This document shows, one piece after another, positions 17,450 to 26,580 of a stretch of DNA of 64,000 bases. Both the position numbers and the translations under genes were made by a program. The notes beneath the pieces are model-generated. The model saw only the letters and a list, made by a program, of their open reading frames with translations. It did not search any database and was not told where the DNA came from. Origin of the DNA: G013214665 sp964649815 (lineage in GTDB: Bacteria > Pseudomonadota > Alphaproteobacteria > Rhodobacterales > Rhodobacteraceae); the NCBI GenBank assembly GCA_964649815.1, contig CAZYQC010000008.1:1-64000 (forward strand). Direction: 5' to 3'. How positions within the stretch are numbered: the first letter of the stretch is position 1; each line of letters opens with the position of its first letter.

Positions 17450-18301
17450 TCACGCTTCACCTTCTGGCAGTTGTGCCAGAAGCCACGCACGAAAGGCCAA
17501 GGCGTTTGGATTGTCCTTTTTGACGGACAAGAAATAGCCTTCTTGCGCCGAGATTTGCCCATCGTCGGCCCGCATCAACAAACCCGTTTCGAGCGCATAT
17601 TTGCCCAAAAGCGCGCTGACCAAGGCGACGCCATTGCCCTGCATAGCCAGTTGGAGGGCCATGCCATAGGTGTCTGCGAACAATGCAGGTTTTCCGACGT
17701 CGCCAAAGGCGTCGGCCCAGGCTGACCACCCCCCTGAGGTACCGACGGCCTCGATCAACGGCAGGTCACTCAAGTCACCGCTGAGCGCAGGAGATCGAAG
17801 TGGCACAAGCGCGTTCGGGCGCAAAAGCTCGGCGTCTTTGCCGACCTGTTTTGGCGAACCAAACCGAATTTCGACATCCGCGTTAGAGGAATGGAAATCG
17901 TCAGGCCATATCGCACTGAGCAGACGTGGGCGGATGTGGGGATGGGCCGCGGTAAAGGTTGGCAAGTTTGGCGCGATCACCCATTGCGCAACGCTTACGG
18001 ATGTCGAAATGGTCAGAACGTTTTCCAGCGGCCCGGCGTCAAACGTGCGCGCGGCTTGCGCCAAGGTTTCCAGCGCGGCACCGACTTGGGGCAGCAGCCG
18101 ACGGCCTTCATCGGTTAACGACAATCCACGTGCGCGACGCAGGAACAGACGCACGCCCAGCCGTTGCTCTAACGATTTGACCTGCTGGCTGACGGCGGAT
18201 TGCGTCAAGCCAATCTCGTCCGCCGCCAGCGTAAAATTCAAATGCCGCGCGCTGGCTTCGAAAGATCGAAACCACGTGAGCGGGGGAAGAGATTTTGCCA
18301 T
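17450..18301 (-). CDS. LysR family regulator (GcvA-like)
   Basis: 283 aa. It starts MAKSLPPLTWFRSFEASARHLNF. The helix-turn-helix is at residues 10-70 (AADEIGLTQSAVSQQVKSLE region) and the effector-binding domain begins near residue 90. The start at 18301 is preferred to a GTG 12 bases upstream because it matches the GcvA-type N-terminus. It is transcribed away from the 18408-23197 operon and towards matB, so it probably controls one or both. A CATTA-N7-TAATG dyad in the shared promoter (18315-18331) contains a T-N11-A core. Confidence 0.88.
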   Translation of the reverse strand: MAKSLPPLTWFRSFEASARHLNFTLAADEIGLTQSAVSQQVKSLEQRLGVRLFLRRARGLSLTDEGRRLLPQVGAALETLAQAARTFDAGPLENVLTISTSVSVAQWVIAPNLPTFTAAHPHIRPRLLSAIWPDDFHSSNADVEIRFGSPKQVGKDAELLRPNALVPLRSPALSGDLSDLPLIEAVGTSGGWSAWADAFGDVGKPALFADTYGMALQLAMQGNGVALVSALLGKYALETGLLMRADDGQISAQEGYFLSVKKDNPNALAFRAWLLAQLPEGEA

Positions 18302-18314
18302 GCCAAAAATCACT

Positions 18315-18331
18315 CATTAGTCTTATTAATG
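18315..18331. promoter_or_regulatory. Candidate LysR box
   Basis: CATTA (18315-18319) and TAATG (18327-18331) form a perfect dyad with a seven-base spacer and include a T-N11-A core. It lies 14 bases upstream of the lysR start in the 106-bp divergent intergenic space, where LysR proteins usually bind. Confidence 0.45.
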
Positions 18332-18407
18332 GCTAAGCATATAATTCAATCGTTTGTCAAAATTTCAAGCCGCCCATACCGTCTGCCGGTCAACGAGGGA
18401 GGGACAC

Positions 18408-19007
18408 ATGCAGCCGGACATTCGAAAAATCGTTACCTACGATGAGGAAGTGCTTGTCGAAGGGTTTCGCGCGGCCAAGACACCGTGGCGGATGTTTGCA
18501 GTGGCTGCGGTGGTTCGCAATCCCTGGGCTGGTCGATTTGTCGAAGATCTGAAGCCCGAGATTCAGGCCTATGGCCCCGTTCTGGGCAGCCTTATGACAG
18601 ACCGTATGATTGCTTTGGCTGGCAGTGGTGACGCGATCGAGGCCTATGGCAAAGCGGCGGTCGTTGGCATGGACGGCGAGGTCGAACATGCCTCTGGCCT
18701 GATCCACACTCTGCGTTTTGGCAATTTCTACCGCGAAGCGGTTGGTGCGAAATCCTATCTTGCCTTTACCAACACACGCGGCCCCGGCAATGCGCCGATT
18801 TCTATTCCGCTGATGGACAAAAACGATGCTGGCCGACGCTCGCATTACCTGACCATTCAGTTTTCCATTTCCGATGCGCCCCGCGCTGACGAGATTGTCG
18901 TCGTATTGGGTGGCGCAACGACGGGCCGTCCGCATCACCGCATCGGTGACCGCTATCAAGATCTCAAGGACCTTGGTCATGACGTGGACAACCCAGCAGC
19001 GGTCTAA
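18408..19007 (+). CDS. Amino acid synthesis family protein (PF06684, DUF1185)
   Basis: 199 aa, full family length. Recognised by its opening MQPDIRKIVTYDEEVLVEG, the VVRNPWAGRFVEDL segment, EHASGLIHTLRFGN and the ALPRADEIVVVL-type ending (here DAPRADEIVVVLGGATTGRPHHRIGDRYQD). Structural work on the family described a chorismate-mutase-like fold, but no reaction is established. GAGGGAGG precedes the ATG. It is first in an operon with a hydrolase, a two-component flavin monooxygenase and an aldehyde dehydrogenase, so an amide- or ring-handling step in catabolism is more likely than amino-acid synthesis. Confidence 0.85.
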   Translation: MQPDIRKIVTYDEEVLVEGFRAAKTPWRMFAVAAVVRNPWAGRFVEDLKPEIQAYGPVLGSLMTDRMIALAGSGDAIEAYGKAAVVGMDGEVEHASGLIHTLRFGNFYREAVGAKSYLAFTNTRGPGNAPISIPLMDKNDAGRRSHYLTIQFSISDAPRADEIVVVLGGATTGRPHHRIGDRYQDLKDLGHDVDNPAAV

Positions 19008-19758
19008 CTGCAAAGGAATGGCAGCCATCGACACCGGCACCGGCCCTCAGGTGCTGTTGTTGCATGGTGTTGGCCTGAGGTCCGAAGCCTGGGCAAAACA
19101 GATAGAGGCGCTGGCCAAGGACTTTCGCGTAACCGCAATCGACATGCCGGGGCATGGCGAAAGCGGTCTGCATGGCGATTTCGAAATGCTCTCGGATTAT
19201 GCCCAGGCCGCGTTGACCTTTGCAGATGACCGGTTCGTCGTCATCGGTCATTCAATGGGCGCGATGATCGCCCTGTATCTGGCCGCGCATTATCCAGATC
19301 GCGTCCAGGCCGCAGTCGCATTGAACGCAATTTTTGAGCGGAGCGATCAGGCCACAGAGGCCGTACGCGCCCGCGCGGCCGAGTTGGACGGCGTCACGGT
19401 CGCGGACCCGTCTGGCACATTGGTTCGGTGGTTTGGGCATGCGGCCTCTGCGGAATGCGACGCCTGCCGGCACTGGCTGAGCACGGTAAACCCGATGGGC
19501 TATAAAAAGGCCTATTCGATCTTTGCGCAGGAAGACGGACCAAGCCGCGCAGATCTGGCCAAAATCCAATGCCCGGTCTTGTTCATGACCGGTGCAGAAG
19601 AGCCGAACTCTCTCCCCGCTATGTCGACGCAAATGGCTGCTCTGACGCCCAAAGGTCAGGCCCATATCGTCGATGACGCAGCGCATATGTTGCCCATGAC
19701 ACATCCAACGCATGTCAATGACACGCTGCTCAACTTTCTAGGTGAGGTGCCGCTATGA
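18979..19758 (+). CDS. Alpha/beta hydrolase
   Basis: 259 aa. The oxyanion segment VLLLHGVGLRSEAW, nucleophile elbow GHSMGAM (Ser in G-H-S-M-G) and C-terminal catalytic His in DDAAHMLPMTHP are all present, with the acid likely in MTGAEEPNS. The start at 18979 overlaps the previous gene by 29 bp and has AAGGA eight bases before it. An ATG at 19018 is possible but would remove the strand ahead of the oxyanion hole and has almost no spacing from its own Shine-Dalgarno. In the trigonelline pathway an alpha/beta hydrolase cleaves the ring-opened enamide; a similar job here is inference. Confidence 0.85.
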   Translation: MTWTTQQRSNCKGMAAIDTGTGPQVLLLHGVGLRSEAWAKQIEALAKDFRVTAIDMPGHGESGLHGDFEMLSDYAQAALTFADDRFVVIGHSMGAMIALYLAAHYPDRVQAAVALNAIFERSDQATEAVRARAAELDGVTVADPSGTLVRWFGHAASAECDACRHWLSTVNPMGYKKAYSIFAQEDGPSRADLAKIQCPVLFMTGAEEPNSLPAMSTQMAALTPKGQAHIVDDAAHMLPMTHPTHVNDTLLNFLGEVPL

Positions 19759-20660
19759 CCGAGCTGGACCCAAAGACCCTGCGCCGCGCGTTCGGCAGCT
19801 TTATGACCGGGGTCACTATTGTCACGACGCTGGACCCTGAGGGCAAACCTGTGGGCTTTACGGCCAATTCCTTTACCTCGGTTTCGCTTGATCCACCGCT
19901 TCTCTTGGTGTGCCCAGGCAAATTTCTGTCGTCCTACGACAGTTTTGTGGCCTGCGGCCATTTCTGTGTGAACGTTTTGGCCGAAGGGCAAGAGGATGCC
20001 TCTAACACCTTTGCCAGCTACAAAGGGGACCGGTTTGCCAAGGTTCCTCACCAGCTGAATGACCACGGTGTTCCGCTGATTGATGGCGCGCTGGCCCAGT
20101 TTTCCTGCGTGACCCACCAGGTTGTCCCTGCGGGCGATCACGCCTTGCTGATGGGCCGCGTTGAGAGCGTGAATTTTACCGAAGGGCGCGGCCTCGGATA
20201 CGCGAATGGCGGCTACTTCAGCTTGGGGCTAGAGCGTGAGGCCCTTGAACAATCCTCGGGCCCGGTTGTTTGCGGCGCCATTTTAGAAGTCAACGATCAC
20301 GTGCTTTTGGAAGAAACCCCGCAAGGATACCGCCCTCCGCAAATCGAGCGCGCCAATCGCGGTCAATTGCGTGCCGAGCTTGCCTCTGATCTCGGAGGAC
20401 GCGGGTTGCAGGCCGATTTGGGCGCCGCGTATTCCGTCTTTGACGACGCGAACACGCATTACGCCTATTTCCTGGCAACGGCATCGCACTCGGATCTTGG
20501 CGGCGCGATCAAAGCCATTCCAATCGCAGATTTGCCAAAGCTCACATACACGCGCCGGTCCATTGCGGACATGATGGCCCGTTTCTCAATCGAATTCCGC
20601 AGCCGTTCTTTCGCCCTCTACGTGGGTGATGCGCAAAACGGCGATGTTCATACGCTTTAG
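19755..20660 (+). CDS. Flavin reductase with C-terminal degenerate Nudix-like domain
   Basis: 301 aa, much longer than stand-alone flavin reductases (about 165-180 aa). Residues 1-165 are the FMN-binding split barrel (RRAFGSFMTGVTIVTTLD, GFTANSFTSVSLDPPLLLVCP). Residues 170-300 begin VVCGAILEVNDHVLLEE and look like a Nudix-type alpha/beta domain, but without the GX5EX7REUXEEXGU catalytic box, so only binding is plausible. The reductase would supply reduced flavin to the LLM monooxygenase encoded next. It overlaps the hydrolase gene by four bases. Confidence 0.85.
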   Translation: MTELDPKTLRRAFGSFMTGVTIVTTLDPEGKPVGFTANSFTSVSLDPPLLLVCPGKFLSSYDSFVACGHFCVNVLAEGQEDASNTFASYKGDRFAKVPHQLNDHGVPLIDGALAQFSCVTHQVVPAGDHALLMGRVESVNFTEGRGLGYANGGYFSLGLEREALEQSSGPVVCGAILEVNDHVLLEETPQGYRPPQIERANRGQLRAELASDLGGRGLQADLGAAYSVFDDANTHYAYFLATASHSDLGGAIKAIPIADLPKLTYTRRSIADMMARFSIEFRSRSFALYVGDAQNGDVHTL

Positions 20661-20675
20661 AAAGGATTAAATGTC

Positions 20676-21710
20676 ATGGAGTTTTCGCTCTTTGCACATA
20701 TGGAAAGACTGACGGCTGATCAGCCACAAGACCAGCTGCAGGAAGACTTCATTTCCTTATGCAAAATGGCCGATGATAGCGGCATGCGTGCCGTTTGGAC
20801 GGGCGAGCATCACGGGATGGAGTTTACCATTGCGCCGAATCCGTTCTTGTCGCTTGTGAACCTGGCCCACCACACAAAGAACGTACGCCTTGGCACTGGT
20901 ACGGTCATCGCGCCGTTCTGGCATCCGATCAAACTTGCTGGCGAAGCCGCATCCGCCGACCTGATGACCGGCGGTCGGATCGAGCTGGGCGTTGCCCGCG
21001 GTGCCTATTCCTATGAATACGAGCGTCTGATGCCAGGTTTGGATGCGTGGGAAGCCGGACAAAGAATGCGCGAGACGACGCCGTTGCTGCCGAAGCTATG
21101 GGCTGGCGATTGTGCGCATGCAGGCGAATTCTACAGCTTCCCCGCCACGACCTCTGCGCCGAAACCAGCTCAGCCAGACGGGCCTCCCATCTGGATCGCA
21201 GCCCGCGACCCCAACAGCCACGAATTTGGCGTGCACAACGGGTTCAACATCCAGGTGACGCCGCTTTGGCAAGGCGAAGAAGAGATCGTGTCGCTTATGG
21301 AGCGCTTTAATGATGCATGCGCCAGCTATGAGGGCAAACGTCCGAAAATCATGCTGCTGCACCACACTTATGTAGCCGCTGATGCCGACGATCTGGACGT
21401 CGCTGCGCAAGAGCTGTCGCGGTTTTATTGCTATTTCGGTGCCTGGTTCCAAAACAAGCGGCCGGTGGAGCAAGGCTTGATCGCGCCTCTGTCGCAAGAG
21501 GAAATGGACGCCAATGCGTTGATGGCCCCCGAAAACCTAAAACGCGATTTAACAATTGGAACCGCACAGCAGGTGATTGATCGACTGAAGCGTTATGAAG
21601 ATCTTGGCTATGACGAGTTTGCGTTCTGGATCGACAGCGGCATGAACTTTGAGCGCAAACAAGCTTCCCTTGCGCGCTTCATCGACGAAGTTATGCCAGC
21701 ATTTCAGTGA
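20676..21710 (+). CDS. LLM class flavin-dependent monooxygenase
   Basis: 344 aa, bacterial-luciferase-like TIM barrel: MEFSLFAHMERL, AVWTGEHHGMEF, and ADLMTGGRIELGVARGAYSYEY at about residues 88-110. These enzymes use reduced flavin from a partner reductase, here the preceding gene. Members of this kind open N-heterocyclic rings (PyrA for pyridine, TgnA for trigonelline). AAAGGA precedes the ATG by 11 bases. It is followed directly by an aldehyde dehydrogenase, the same order of chemistry as in those pathways. The substrate is not determined by sequence. Confidence 0.88.
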   Translation: MEFSLFAHMERLTADQPQDQLQEDFISLCKMADDSGMRAVWTGEHHGMEFTIAPNPFLSLVNLAHHTKNVRLGTGTVIAPFWHPIKLAGEAASADLMTGGRIELGVARGAYSYEYERLMPGLDAWEAGQRMRETTPLLPKLWAGDCAHAGEFYSFPATTSAPKPAQPDGPPIWIAARDPNSHEFGVHNGFNIQVTPLWQGEEEIVSLMERFNDACASYEGKRPKIMLLHHTYVAADADDLDVAAQELSRFYCYFGAWFQNKRPVEQGLIAPLSQEEMDANALMAPENLKRDLTIGTAQQVIDRLKRYEDLGYDEFAFWIDSGMNFERKQASLARFIDEVMPAFQ

Positions 21711-21718
21711 GGTCGGAC

Positions 21719-23197
21719 ATGACAGACAAACCACACTATCAACTCTTTATCGACGGCGATTGGGTCGACGGCGCCGCCGGTCAAGTGATGAGCTCGCAAG
21801 ACCCGTCGAACGGCGAAGACTGGGCAACCTTTGCGTGCGCCGCACCCGAGGATGTTGAACGCGCTGTCTCGGCTGCGCGGCGTGCCCTCAACACGCCAGA
21901 ATGGCGCGACATGACACAGACAGAACGCGGTAAGCTGTTGTTCCGTTTGGCGGATCTGATCGAAGAACACGCCACGAAAATTGGGAGCGTCGAGACAACG
22001 GACAGCGGTAAGCTTTTGGCCGAAACGGCAGCGCAATCCGCTTACGTCGGCTCTTATTATCGCTATTTTGCCGGTTTGGCGGACAAGTTGGAGGGCGCTG
22101 TTCTTCCGATCGACAAGCCAGAAATGCACGTGTTCACACAACGCGAACCCATTGGCGTTGTGGTCGCGATTGTGCCCTGGAACGCCCAGATGTTCCTTAC
22201 GGCGACCAAACTTGGCCCGGCGTTGGCTGCTGGATGTTCGGTTATCCTGAAAGCATCTGAAATCGCGCCTGCACCGATGTTGGAATTCGCCAAACTGGTC
22301 GAAGAGGCGGGCTTTCCGCGCGGTGTCGTCTCGGTGATCACCGGCGACGCAGAGAACTGCGCGATCCCTCTGACACGGCACCCGGATGTGGACCGTATCG
22401 CCTTTACCGGCGGCCCGGAAACAGCGCGCCACGTCGTGCGCAACTCGGCCGAAAACTTTGCAGTTACAACGCTAGAGCTGGGCGGTAAGTCTCCGATTAT
22501 CGTCTTTGAAGACGCTGATCTGGAAAGTGCCGCGAACGGTTTGATCGCGGGCAACTTTGGCGCCTCGGGCCAAAGCTGTGTCGCTGGGTCGCGCGGTTTG
22601 GTTCATCGTTCTATTTTCAACGAGCTCGCCTCTTTGATCGAAGAAAAGATGAAAGACGTGGTGATCGGTGATCCTTTGGATGCGGACACCCATATCGGCC
22701 CGCTGTGCACGCCTGCGCAAATCGACCGGGTCAAACAGACGTTGGCTTTGGCGGTCGAAGGTGGCGCGCGCATCAGATTTGGCGGCGCGCCTTTGGATCG
22801 TCCGGGCAACTACATGGTGCCGACGCTGGTTGAATGCAAAGACACCGACACGGAAACGCTTAAGGTTGAGATGTTTGCGCCTGTTATGTCGCTGTTGCCC
22901 TTCGATGACGAGGAAGAGGCCATCGCAATCGCAAACGATTCTGTCTTTGGCTTGGGCTCTGGCGTGTTCACACAAAACCTGGCCCGCGCGCATCGGGTGT
23001 CTTCGCGTTTGAAGTCCGGGATCTGCTGGATCAACACGTATCGGATGGTTTCACCGATCGCGCCTTTCGGCGGATACGACCAGTCGGGCTATGGCCGCGA
23101 GGCGGGCGTTGAATCCATTCTGGACTATACGCGCACCAAGACGACCTGGATAAACACATCCGCGTCGCCAATGGCGAACCCGTTTGTCATTCGGTAA
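21719..23197 (+). CDS. Aldehyde dehydrogenase
   Basis: 492 aa NAD(P)-dependent ALDH. PWNAQMFLTATKLGPALAAG, the general-base Glu in LELGGKSPIIVF, and the nucleophile Cys in ASGQSCVAGSRG are intact, as is the C-terminal PFGGYDQSGYGREAG. It probably oxidises the semialdehyde released after ring opening by the LLM monooxygenase. The ATG at 21719 has GAGGTCGG before it and lies 8 bp after the previous stop; an in-frame GTG at 21707 is a less likely start. It is the last gene of the operon and is followed by a hairpin. Confidence 0.9.
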   Translation: MTDKPHYQLFIDGDWVDGAAGQVMSSQDPSNGEDWATFACAAPEDVERAVSAARRALNTPEWRDMTQTERGKLLFRLADLIEEHATKIGSVETTDSGKLLAETAAQSAYVGSYYRYFAGLADKLEGAVLPIDKPEMHVFTQREPIGVVVAIVPWNAQMFLTATKLGPALAAGCSVILKASEIAPAPMLEFAKLVEEAGFPRGVVSVITGDAENCAIPLTRHPDVDRIAFTGGPETARHVVRNSAENFAVTTLELGGKSPIIVFEDADLESAANGLIAGNFGASGQSCVAGSRGLVHRSIFNELASLIEEKMKDVVIGDPLDADTHIGPLCTPAQIDRVKQTLALAVEGGARIRFGGAPLDRPGNYMVPTLVECKDTDTETLKVEMFAPVMSLLPFDDEEEAIAIANDSVFGLGSGVFTQNLARAHRVSSRLKSGICWINTYRMVSPIAPFGGYDQSGYGREAGVESILDYTRTKTTWINTSASPMANPFVIR

Positions 23198-23215
23198 CTG
23201 CCCTTAATCATCATT

Positions 23216-23241
23216 GGCCGGGCGTTACGCTGCGCCCGGCC
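23216..23241. terminator. GC-rich hairpin between convergent genes
   Basis: GGCCGGGCG and CGCCCGGCC form a perfect 9-bp stem with an 8-base loop, in the 52-bp space between the stops of the aldehyde dehydrogenase (+) and the acyltransferase (-). No strong T-tract follows, but the location suits a bidirectional terminator. Confidence 0.7.
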
Positions 23242-23249
23242 TATGAACG

Positions 23250-24353
23250 TCACATTGCGGGCTTTGAAAATCCCGCTTTTTGCCCGCGGCTTTGGGCCGT
23301 GCTTTTGCCGCCCAACAGCCACTTAGACAGGAACGCGCGCATCGGCTCTTCCCAAAGAAGGGTGAGCGCGACGCAAAATGCCATGATCAGTGCCTGGCCC
23401 AACAGCATACCCAAAACGGCCGGCATAACCTCGGCAAAGGCGTTTGCCAGTGCCAAGCCTGCGTTCTGGTGAAGCAGGTAATAACCGTAAGAAGACCGAC
23501 CCAAGACAACGAACAGGCGAGACGACAAGACCGCTGAGGGAGACGTGCGAAGCAAGCCATACAGGCTTAGCCCGATGACCAACAGGTAGCTGAAGCCGGT
23601 GCCTGACAAGATACTTTCGTCGCCCGAGAAATCACGCAGGATCAGTACAGCAATGGCAGTCAAGAACATGGCAATGCTAAGCTGTGTATCGCGCCCGCTA
23701 GTGTAGCCCGCCAATGCAATGCCCATCGCGAAGAACGGCAAATAATCCGCGAAGAGGACCTTGGACACGACATAGGAAACAGGGCTGGGAAGTGTTGCGG
23801 CCAAGCTCACCAAAACGAAAAAGAGAAACCAATTCCGTTCAAACCGCTGTGGCGACAGGAAATAGAGAAAACCGACCGCCGCATAGAACCGAACCTCGAC
23901 CCAGAGCGACCAATAGGCGCCGTCCAACCAGTGCCAATCGTCAACCGAGGGCAGCACATTCAGGTAGTTGGGCGGAATAAACAAAAGGCTGACCGCGTAT
24001 TCACCAAAACCCCTGACCAATTGTTCAGGACCCAAGGCTGTTGTGATCGCAAAGGTAAGTGTACCGCATACGAATAACGTGGGCCAAAGCCGGATCAGAC
24101 GCCGCGCTGCAAATTGCCAAAACGCCTGCGACTTTTGCAGGCTCAACGTGATCAGGAACGCCGAGATAACGAAAAACAGGTAAACGCCTGCTTCGCCGTA
24201 TTGGGCAAGCGGCACCCAAGACAGCGCATCGCCGTAGGGCAAGAGCGTCTCGGCCCCGCCTGACGGGGACCAAAAATAGCAATAGTGATACACTGCGACC
24301 CAGAGTATCGCGACGGTTCGAAGCCCGTCGATGTTGGTGTATCTGTTTTGCAT
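23250..24353 (-). CDS. Acyltransferase 3 family membrane protein
   Basis: 367 aa with about 10 membrane helices. The catalytic region NIDGLRTVAILWVAVYHYCYF carries the family R and H; GEAGVYLFFVISAFLIT and the SYGYYLLHQ segment near the C-terminus are also typical. Such proteins O-acetylate or acylate polysaccharides using acyl-CoA across the inner membrane. The ATG at 24353 is chosen from the family start; the longer frame upstream overlaps the glycosyltransferase gene. It is the last gene of the leftward exopolysaccharide group 27282 to 23250. Confidence 0.85.
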   Translation of the reverse strand: MQNRYTNIDGLRTVAILWVAVYHYCYFWSPSGGAETLLPYGDALSWVPLAQYGEAGVYLFFVISAFLITLSLQKSQAFWQFAARRLIRLWPTLFVCGTLTFAITTALGPEQLVRGFGEYAVSLLFIPPNYLNVLPSVDDWHWLDGAYWSLWVEVRFYAAVGFLYFLSPQRFERNWFLFFVLVSLAATLPSPVSYVVSKVLFADYLPFFAMGIALAGYTSGRDTQLSIAMFLTAIAVLILRDFSGDESILSGTGFSYLLVIGLSLYGLLRTSPSAVLSSRLFVVLGRSSYGYYLLHQNAGLALANAFAEVMPAVLGMLLGQALIMAFCVALTLLWEEPMRAFLSKWLLGGKSTAQSRGQKAGFSKPAM

Positions 24354-24384
24354 TTGAATGTTACTCAATACTGCCCAGACCGTC

Positions 24385-25650
24385 TCAACGCGCGACGGCC
24401 TCAAGGTACAACTTTTGCAAACCGCGCGCCCAATCCTGGGGCGTGTTGGCAAATGTTCTTCTGGCGTTGAACGCCGTTTCACTCATCGCTTTGATTTTGG
24501 AACGCGGCGTTTCGGCCATTTGCTTCAGCGACTGCGCCAAGCTGTCCGCGGACGAAACGTCAGTGGCCAACCCCAGGCCCATTTCGCCGACTTCGCGCGC
24601 AATAACAGCAGTATCAGAGACGACGACAGGCAATCCGCTGGCAGAGCCTTCTGCGGCAACCAAACCGAATGGCTCTGTAAACTGTGATGGCATCACCAAA
24701 GCGCGCACGTCTTTCAGATGCGCCTTGGCGTCTTTGCGATCGACCCATCCCGTGAATTCGACTTCGGGGTATTGGCGTCTGAGATCTTCGTTTTCGGTAA
24801 AGTTCCCTATGACCCGCAATTTCACGTTTGCTTGGCGCGCCGCGGCACAGAGCACATCAACGCCTTTTCCGGTTTCAATGCGGCCCATGAAGGCGAAGAC
24901 GTCATTGTCTTCGGCTGTCACGCGCTCATCAGAAAAGGCCACCGCCGGGTTGCGCACTGAGACGATGCGTTGCCCTTCCATGCCGCCTCTTTTCAAAAGC
25001 GCATCCATGTCAGGATGTAACGAGACAACGCCCGCCCATTTGACAGACGGCCCAAAATAGCGCCGGACAATGCTGTGACGTGAAAAACGCCAGAGTTTGT
25101 GTAGATAAGCCCGCTTGTCGCATTGTTTTAACAAACATGCCGTTGACGAAGGCGTCAGCGGACATGGGCGTTGCTCGCGGAAATCGAACAAAGCGCCATT
25201 GGGGCAGGTCAGAAAGAAATCGTGCGCGTGCACAAATGTTCTGTGTGCAACACGCTTGAGCGCGTCAAAAACGGACGGCGACAGGATCTGCGACCATACG
25301 TGCATATGGTAAATTGTGTCGTCGTCGTCATACGCATCGATGTAATCAGAGACCGCTTGAGCAGCGCTTTGATTGAACAGGCCATCTTTAGCAGCCCGCA
25401 GTTTGTTCATTTCATTAATCTTGCGACCGCCGAGCCAGACGGTCTTGATGCCCAGCTGTTCAAGTTCGCCGGCATCCCCTTGGTCGCCCGAGATGAACGT
25501 CACTTCGTGACCCATCTCTTTGAGATAGCGCGCCGAAAGTAATGCCAAAGCCGTTGCCCCACCGCGTGCAACACTGAAATCGTTAATAATGACTACCTTT
25601 GGCAAGCGCACGCGTGCCTCCACAGGCTGAAAGGGCAAAATGGCGTTCAT
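24385..25650 (-). CDS. Glycosyltransferase family 4
   Basis: 421 aa. GT-B fold with an N-terminal acceptor domain (VVIINDFSVARGGATALALL) and a C-terminal nucleotide-sugar domain. The latter contains FAFMGRIETGKGVDVL and PSQFTEPFGLVAAEGSASGLPVV, with the E-x7-E signature. A Cys-rich insert (HDFFLTCPNGALFDF, CPLTPSSTACLLKQCDKR) is typical of one GT4 branch in polysaccharide loci. It starts four bases inside the preceding GT2 gene (ATGA). Predicted to add a sugar to the lipid-linked repeat unit on the cytoplasmic face; the sugar is unknown. Confidence 0.88.
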   Translation of the reverse strand: MNAILPFQPVEARVRLPKVVIINDFSVARGGATALALLSARYLKEMGHEVTFISGDQGDAGELEQLGIKTVWLGGRKINEMNKLRAAKDGLFNQSAAQAVSDYIDAYDDDDTIYHMHVWSQILSPSVFDALKRVAHRTFVHAHDFFLTCPNGALFDFREQRPCPLTPSSTACLLKQCDKRAYLHKLWRFSRHSIVRRYFGPSVKWAGVVSLHPDMDALLKRGGMEGQRIVSVRNPAVAFSDERVTAEDNDVFAFMGRIETGKGVDVLCAAARQANVKLRVIGNFTENEDLRRQYPEVEFTGWVDRKDAKAHLKDVRALVMPSQFTEPFGLVAAEGSASGLPVVVSDTAVIAREVGEMGLGLATDVSSADSLAQSLKQMAETPRSKIKAMSETAFNARRTFANTPQDWARGLQKLYLEAVAR

Positions 25651-26546
25651 AAACTTAGGATCCTTTTCGGGCTCAGACGCCCAAAGGCGAGGTCTTGGAG
25701 ACCCATAAGGTTGCCACGCAAGCGGCCGCGCCGATCCACCCAAGGCTCTGGCTTGGCGAAGCGTCCGGCGTTTGCCAACAGGTTGCGCATGATCTGACGA
25801 TAGGCGCGTTTGCTTTGCATTGTGCCCTTGCGCATGAGGTACACAGGGTTCGCAATTTGCGAATAGCCGAGTGGCACCCCACGGGAACGGCCAACTTTGG
25901 TCCCGAGGTGGACACCGCGCATAGCGACGTCCTTTACCACGCGGCCATGTTCGGCCAGCCGGCGAGAGAAATCGACGTCTTCTAGCCAGCCATACCGCGG
26001 CAAAGTTTCGTCAAAGCGAATGGCGTGCTTGTCGACGACGGCCATGCGGATCGCCATGTTGCATCCGTAGCCATTGTAGATTTCCAGCGGTTCCGGCGCC
26101 GTCTTGGACGGGACTTGGGCCTCCAATACCTGCAAGCCCGCTTGATGCGTCATGCCAGGCCCCAAGATGCCGTCCGCCAGCACTTCGCCAGTGGCCATCA
26201 CGACGTCTCTGTTCTGAGAGAACAGGTACTTTGTCGCCGTGATATAGCCGTCCTCCAAAAGGAAATCGTCGTCTATGAACAGAACGATCGCGTCCTTTGG
26301 TGCTGCGTCCAGAACGCCGTTGCGTTGCGTGCAAAGGCCTTTCTGTCCGAACACAATTTCCAGCGGGAAAGGCGTGTCTGATAGATCTCGCAAGTCGAAA
26401 TCTTTGTGCGATGAAACGCTCAGAACAACTCTGTCCGGCTGATCCTTCAATTGTCCCAGATGCGCGAGCGTTGCCCGCGTGATATCGGCACGATCTACCG
26501 TTGCAATCGCAACGATGACTTCTGGTGTCTTTTTCTTTTTGGTCAT
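25647..26546 (-). CDS. Glycosyltransferase family 2
   Basis: 299 aa. GT-A fold with VIVAIATVDRADITRATLAHL at the start, the first metal-binding triplet in VLFIDDDFLLEDGYI (DDD), and a later acidic LEDVDFSRRL (ED-x-D) helix. It is soluble or peripheral, with no membrane segment. It lies between the ExoY-like sugar transferase and the GT4 gene in the same direction and probably acts on the same repeat unit. Confidence 0.87.
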   Translation of the reverse strand: MTKKKKTPEVIVAIATVDRADITRATLAHLGQLKDQPDRVVLSVSSHKDFDLRDLSDTPFPLEIVFGQKGLCTQRNGVLDAAPKDAIVLFIDDDFLLEDGYITATKYLFSQNRDVVMATGEVLADGILGPGMTHQAGLQVLEAQVPSKTAPEPLEIYNGYGCNMAIRMAVVDKHAIRFDETLPRYGWLEDVDFSRRLAEHGRVVKDVAMRGVHLGTKVGRSRGVPLGYSQIANPVYLMRKGTMQSKRAYRQIMRNLLANAGRFAKPEPWVDRRGRLRGNLMGLQDLAFGRLSPKRILSL

Positions 26547-26580
26547 TTTTTTATCAGTGCTGATGTGTTGCTTGAAATGG

